This document shows, piece after piece, positions 34,191-36,825 of a stretch of 36,825 nt of DNA; within the stretch, counting starts at the first letter, position 1, and every line of letters starts with the position of its first letter. Both the position numbers and the translations under genes were made by a program. Source of the stretch: Erysipelotrichaceae bacterium (GTDB lineage: Bacteria > Bacillota_I > Bacilli_A > Erysipelotrichales > Erysipelotrichaceae); contig JAEDOA010000005.1 in the NCBI GenBank assembly GCA_016302195.1, positions 1-36,825 of the forward strand, in the 5' to 3' direction. The notes beneath the pieces are model-generated. The model searched no databases. It had not been told where the DNA came from and worked only from the letters and a program-made list of their open reading frames with translations.

Positions 34191-34832
34191 TTACTTTATA
34201 TCATCAATGGTTGTAATCTTTTCGTTATAGCCAATTGCTTTTATACATTTGATTTTGGTATCGCTGTATTTTTCAATAATTGAAGCATCATCTGTCGCTT
34301 TAAAATCATCCTTAATTGCCTTTTTATAACAATTGAACAATTCTTCTGTTTTAAATCCTTGAGGTGTCATTGCTCTTTTGACTGTGTTTCTATCAATCGT
34401 CTTAACAATAAAACCATCTTCGACTTTTTTTACTGTATCTGTCTCATCTTTCACTAATATCGCTGCCTGATATTCAAACATCGCTCTTTTGATATTCTCC
34501 AAGTCCTGCTTACCTAGATAGCATCTGGCGCCATCATGAACTAAAACATATTCATTAAATACGGCCATTAATCCATTAAATACACTTTCACTTCTACTTT
34601 CTCCACCTGCGCAATATGACTCTTTTCCGCTTGCTCGATTAGTGGCTAAGTATTGAATTGTTTCACTATTTGTTACTATCACTATTTGGTTACAATCTTC
34701 ATCCTGCCTAAACATCTTTAATGCTTCATCAATTACTAAAGAACCATTAGACAAAGGATAAAGCAGTTTATTAATATCTTTGTTAAAACGCTGGGATTTT
34801 CCAGCTGCAACAACAACAGCACTATAGTTCAT
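34191..34832 (-). CDS. ispD: 2-C-methyl-D-erythritol 4-phosphate cytidylyltransferase
   Basis: A 213-aa enzyme of the MEP isoprenoid pathway that joins MEP and CTP. CTP-binding start VVVAAGKSQRF (residues 6-16), then GGESRSESVFNGL, VHDGAR, AMTPQGF and TDDASIIE, all family motifs. ATG with GAGG 6 bases before it. An extended -10 (TGC-TAAAAT, 34854-34862) lies upstream. IspF is not adjacent. The neighbouring peptidase is probably only co-transcribed. Confidence 0.93.
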   Translation of the reverse strand: MNYSAVVVAAGKSQRFNKDINKLLYPLSNGSLVIDEALKMFRQDEDCNQIVIVTNSETIQYLATNRASGKESYCAGGESRSESVFNGLMAVFNEYVLVHDGARCYLGKQDLENIKRAMFEYQAAILVKDETDTVKKVEDGFIVKTIDRNTVKRAMTPQGFKTEELFNCYKKAIKDDFKATDDASIIEKYSDTKIKCIKAIGYNEKITTIDDIK

Positions 34833-34853
34833 AAATTACCTCAATACCCTAAT

Positions 34854-34862
34854 ATTTTAGCA
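34854..34862 (-). promoter_or_regulatory. Extended -10 promoter of ispD
   Basis: Minus strand TGC-TAAAAT, 22 bases before the ispD ATG. I see no convincing -35, as is common with extended -10 promoters. Confidence 0.45.
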
Positions 34863-34894
34863 CAATAGTTTACATTATCTACAAACGAATATTA

Positions 34895-34923
34895 TTGAAC
34901 AAGCATTGATTATTTGCTAGAAT
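34895..34923 (+). promoter_or_regulatory. Promoter of the unknown-nfeD-SPFH operon
   Basis: TTGAAC (34895-34900), 17 bases, TAGAAT (34918-34923). The expected start near 34930 leaves only a few bases before the ribosome site at 34931-34936. Confidence 0.65.
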
Positions 34924-34945
34924 AAAGCATAAGGAGATGATGGTT

Positions 34946-35311
34946 TTGTTTGACTGGACTAACGAAAATAATGATGATTTATTGCTTTCATTCAGCAAAG
35001 ATGAGATTCTTTTAAATGAAAAGGCCAGCAAGTATTTCTTCAATTATAAATGGGCAATGATTTTAATCGACGATCACAATCAGAGATTCGCCATTAGTCC
35101 TATTAGTAAGAATCAAAAAGATCTAAATTTGTTTTCTAATCGACAAAAATATAAACTTTTTCTTTCAAAAAACAAAATCAAAATAAAAGATTCCAAATTA
35201 ATTGAGCAATTACAGCATGATTTAAATATCGTATTAAATGAAAATTACAGTTCTGTTTTCAATGAAATGGATAATATGTTAATCATCGACTTGAAAAGAA
35301 AGGAGGATTAG
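34946..35311 (+). CDS. Hypothetical protein upstream of nfeD, TTG start
   Basis: A protein of about 121 aa that I do not recognise. No membrane segment or signal; mixed charged sequence with a YFFNYKWAMILIDDHNQRFAISPISK stretch that reads like beta strands, and a helical C-terminus. Start choice: two ATGs at 34937 and 34940 lie 0 and 3 bases from the AAGGAG site, too close to be used. TTG at 34946 is 9 bases away and in frame, so I prefer it; if an ATG is used the protein is 123-124 aa. It is followed 2 bases later by the nfeD-like gene and is probably translated with it. Confidence 0.65.
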   Translation: MFDWTNENNDDLLLSFSKDEILLNEKASKYFFNYKWAMILIDDHNQRFAISPISKNQKDLNLFSNRQKYKLFLSKNKIKIKDSKLIEQLQHDLNIVLNENYSSVFNEMDNMLIIDLKRKED

Positions 35312-35313
35312 CT

Positions 35314-35739
35314 GTGACATTGTTGTGGATTATTGTTGCCGTTGGAAGCATTATAATCGAACTGGTAACACTGGGAAATCTTATTTGTATCTGGTTTTCA
35401 TTAGGAGCTTTATTCTCTTTGGTATTATCACTACTTAAAGTTGGTGAAATTATTCAATATGTTGCCTTCTTTATAGTATCAATTGTAGCTATGTTGATTA
35501 TTAGACCTCTAGCAAATAAATACTTACGTGGTAATACAGTACCAACAAATTCTGACCGACTTATCGGCCAAAAAGCTCAGCTGTTAGAACCAATAAATTT
35601 AAACAGCTGGGGCAAAGTTTCAATATCAGGAGTTGATTGGAGCTGTGTTAGCGAAGATAACTCACCGATTGAAAAGGATGCTATCGTGAAAATTGTCGCC
35701 ATTGATGGCGCAAAATTAATAGTCAAAAAGATTGATTAA
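35314..35739 (+). CDS. NfeD-like membrane protein
   Basis: A 141-aa short-form NfeD. Three hydrophobic segments cover about residues 1-65 (LLWIIVAVGSIIIELVTLG, FSLGALFSLVLSLL, YVAFFIVSIVAMLII). The C-terminal OB-fold domain follows (LIGQKAQLLEPINLNSWGKVSISGVDWSCVSEDNSPIEKDAIVKIVAIDG). Such proteins occur beside SPFH/stomatin genes and take part in membrane microdomains. GTG start with GGAGG 7 bases upstream, inside the end of the previous gene. Confidence 0.9.
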   Translation: MTLLWIIVAVGSIIIELVTLGNLICIWFSLGALFSLVLSLLKVGEIIQYVAFFIVSIVAMLIIRPLANKYLRGNTVPTNSDRLIGQKAQLLEPINLNSWGKVSISGVDWSCVSEDNSPIEKDAIVKIVAIDGAKLIVKKID

Positions 35740-35756
35740 TTATAGAAAGGAAAAAT

Positions 35757-36680
35757 ATGGAAAAAATTATTATTTTTTTGGCAGTACTAATTATTGTTGC
35801 TGCTATACTAATTTATACAATTAGAATTGTTCCTCAAGCAGAAGCTTATGTAGTTGAAAGACTTGGAGCATATCATCAAACCTGGAATACTGGTGTTCAC
35901 TTCGTATTGCCATTTGTTGATAGAGTAGCCAATAGAGTTACACTAAAGGAAATTGTAAAGGACTTTGACCCTCAACCAGTTATCACTAAGGATAACGTTA
36001 CAATGCAAATTGATACAGTAGTTTATTTCCAGATTACTGATCCAAAGCTATATACATATGGTGTTGTTGGCCCTATTACTGCAATCGAAAATTTAACAGC
36101 TACAACATTAAGAAATATCATCGGAGATTTGGAACTGGATGAAACATTAACAAGTAGAGATATTATCAATACACAAATGCGTTCCATCCTTGATGAAGCA
36201 ACAGATCCATGGGGAATTAAAGTAAGACGTGTAGAAGTTAAAAACATCCTTCCTCCAAGAGATATCCAAGAGGCTATGGAGAAACAAATGCGTGCTGAAC
36301 GTGAAAGACGTGAATCTATTTTAAAGGCTGAAGGTGACAAACGCTCAGCAATTCTTGTTGCAGAAGGTGAAAAAGAATCTGCAGTTTTGAGAGCTCAAGC
36401 TGAAAAAGAGTCTGCACTATTGAGAGCTGAGGCTAAAAAGGAAGCAACAATTAAAGAAGCAGAAGGTAAAGCAGAAGCATTGGTAAAGGTTTACGAAGCT
36501 CAAGCTAAAGGAATTGAATTGATTAAGAATTCAAATCCAACAAAAGAATACTTATCATTAAAGAGCTTGGAAACCTATGAAAAGATTGCTGATGGTCAGG
36601 CAACTAAGATAGTTGTACCAAGTGAATTACAAAGCGTAGCAACATTGTTAACCAACGCAAAAGAAATCGTTAAAGATTAA
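35757..36680 (+). CDS. SPFH/band 7 (stomatin-prohibitin) family protein
   Basis: A 307-aa membrane-anchored scaffold protein. The N-terminal hydrophobic segment (IIIFLAVLIIVAAILIYTI, residues 4-22) is followed by the SPFH domain (about 28-185: VERLGAYHQTWNTGVHFVLPFVDRV, VVYFQITDPKLYTYGV, LPPRDIQEAMEKQMRAERERR). A Lys/Glu/Ala coiled coil follows (about 185-250) with repeated AEGEKESAVLRA-type units, then a C-terminal region that may oligomerise. Resembles QmcA/stomatin more than flotillin. ATG behind AGAAAGGA, 17 bases after nfeD. Confidence 0.93.
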   Translation: MEKIIIFLAVLIIVAAILIYTIRIVPQAEAYVVERLGAYHQTWNTGVHFVLPFVDRVANRVTLKEIVKDFDPQPVITKDNVTMQIDTVVYFQITDPKLYTYGVVGPITAIENLTATTLRNIIGDLELDETLTSRDIINTQMRSILDEATDPWGIKVRRVEVKNILPPRDIQEAMEKQMRAERERRESILKAEGDKRSAILVAEGEKESAVLRAQAEKESALLRAEAKKEATIKEAEGKAEALVKVYEAQAKGIELIKNSNPTKEYLSLKSLETYEKIADGQATKIVVPSELQSVATLLTNAKEIVKD

Positions 36681-36693
36681 TCAAAACAATTAG

Positions 36694-36722
36694 AAGTGTA
36701 GCATTAAAGTGTTACACTTTTT
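36694..36722 (+). terminator. Terminator after the SPFH gene
   Basis: AAGTGTA (36694-36700) pairs with TACACTT (36713-36719), extended by C-G inside, then a T-run. It ends the unknown-nfeD-SPFH operon 14 bases after the stop. Confidence 0.8.
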
Positions 36723-36779
36723 GTTTGCCCGCTATTGTGAATTTGTGAACAAGTTCGATTTTTTCGCAATCACAGCATT

Positions 36780-36795
36780 TGTGATTGATATCACT
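36780..36795. promoter_or_regulatory. CRP/FNR-like palindrome overlapping a -35 box
   Basis: TGTGATTGATATCACT matches TGTGA-N6-TCACA with one mismatch. A second inverted repeat AATCACA/TGTGATT (36768-36786) shares the left half-site, and further TTGTGA copies lie at 36735-36740 and 36743-36748. Confidence 0.45.
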
Positions 36796-36813
36796 TTCAC
36801 ATAATAGTATAAT
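36785..36813 (+). promoter_or_regulatory. Promoter of a gene beyond the right edge
   Basis: TTGATA (36785-36790), 17 bases, perfect TATAAT (36808-36813). The gene it serves is outside the window. Confidence 0.65.
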
Positions 36814-36825
36814 TTTATTGTTTGT

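Noticed and set aside
36301-36500. Tandem DNA repeat in the SPFH gene
   Set aside because: The repetition is at protein level (Ala-Glu-Lys coiled coil), normal for the family, and the DNA copies are not exact.
1-36825. Hidden defence, phage, toxin-antitoxin or secondary-metabolite system
   Set aside because: Every stretch is accounted for by housekeeping genes, a few unknown single genes and one IS remnant; no cluster, CRISPR repeat or integrase is seen.

Overview
The window reads as a chromosomal housekeeping region of an AT-rich, low-GC Gram-positive bacterium. It is probably a member of the Erysipelotrichia (Firmicutes close to the mollicutes). The cell has a wall hydrolase, a standard genetic code (Trp is TGG) and a Firmicute gene order. 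Three traits lean toward mollicutes: an RNA polymerase beta subunit about 190 residues longer than in Bacillus, an L11 protein lacking four residues of the proline-rich loop, and an Asn at the rifampicin position equivalent to E. coli His526. The class assignment is inference; no rRNA gene is present.

Layout. On the minus strand, 147-11201 holds rplK-rplA-rplJ-rplL-rsmC-like-rpoB-rpoC. It starts from a promoter in front of rplK and carries two autoregulatory leaders: an L1-binding site that mimics 23S rRNA, and an L10 leader with an attenuator. From 11216 to 12311 there is a possible tiny RNA and an RluA-type pseudouridine synthase (plus strand). From 12316 to 14441 lie ptsI and a small unknown protein (minus). 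A three-tRNA operon (Ser, Asp, Gly) fills 14527-14882. A patatin-like protein and a Gfo/Idh oxidoreductase (plus) follow, then a decayed IS3-family element at 16852-17597. On the minus strand come a Sel1-repeat protein, an operon of mnmG, a nucleoside hydrolase and a threonine-aldolase-like enzyme, and a separately promoted lipoprotein.

From 24345 to 31403 a tightly overlapping minus-strand operon runs DUF2232 membrane protein-gdpP-rplI-dnaB-M23 peptidase-yycJ/walJ. It combines c-di-AMP turnover, a ribosomal protein, the replicative helicase and wall metabolism. A small unknown gene diverges from it at 31424. The rpsF-ssb-rpsR operon, with an S6:S18-type leader, is followed by pepP-like and ispD (minus). 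At the right edge a plus-strand operon holds an unknown protein, an NfeD-like protein and an SPFH protein. The window ends in a promoter with an overlapping CRP/FNR-like palindrome for a gene outside it.

I see no CRISPR array, prophage, toxin-antitoxin pair, defence island or biosynthetic cluster. The most interesting signals are variant residues in conserved proteins (RpoB, L11, patatin, M23 peptidase), RNA regulatory sites, and an orphan promoter-terminator pair.
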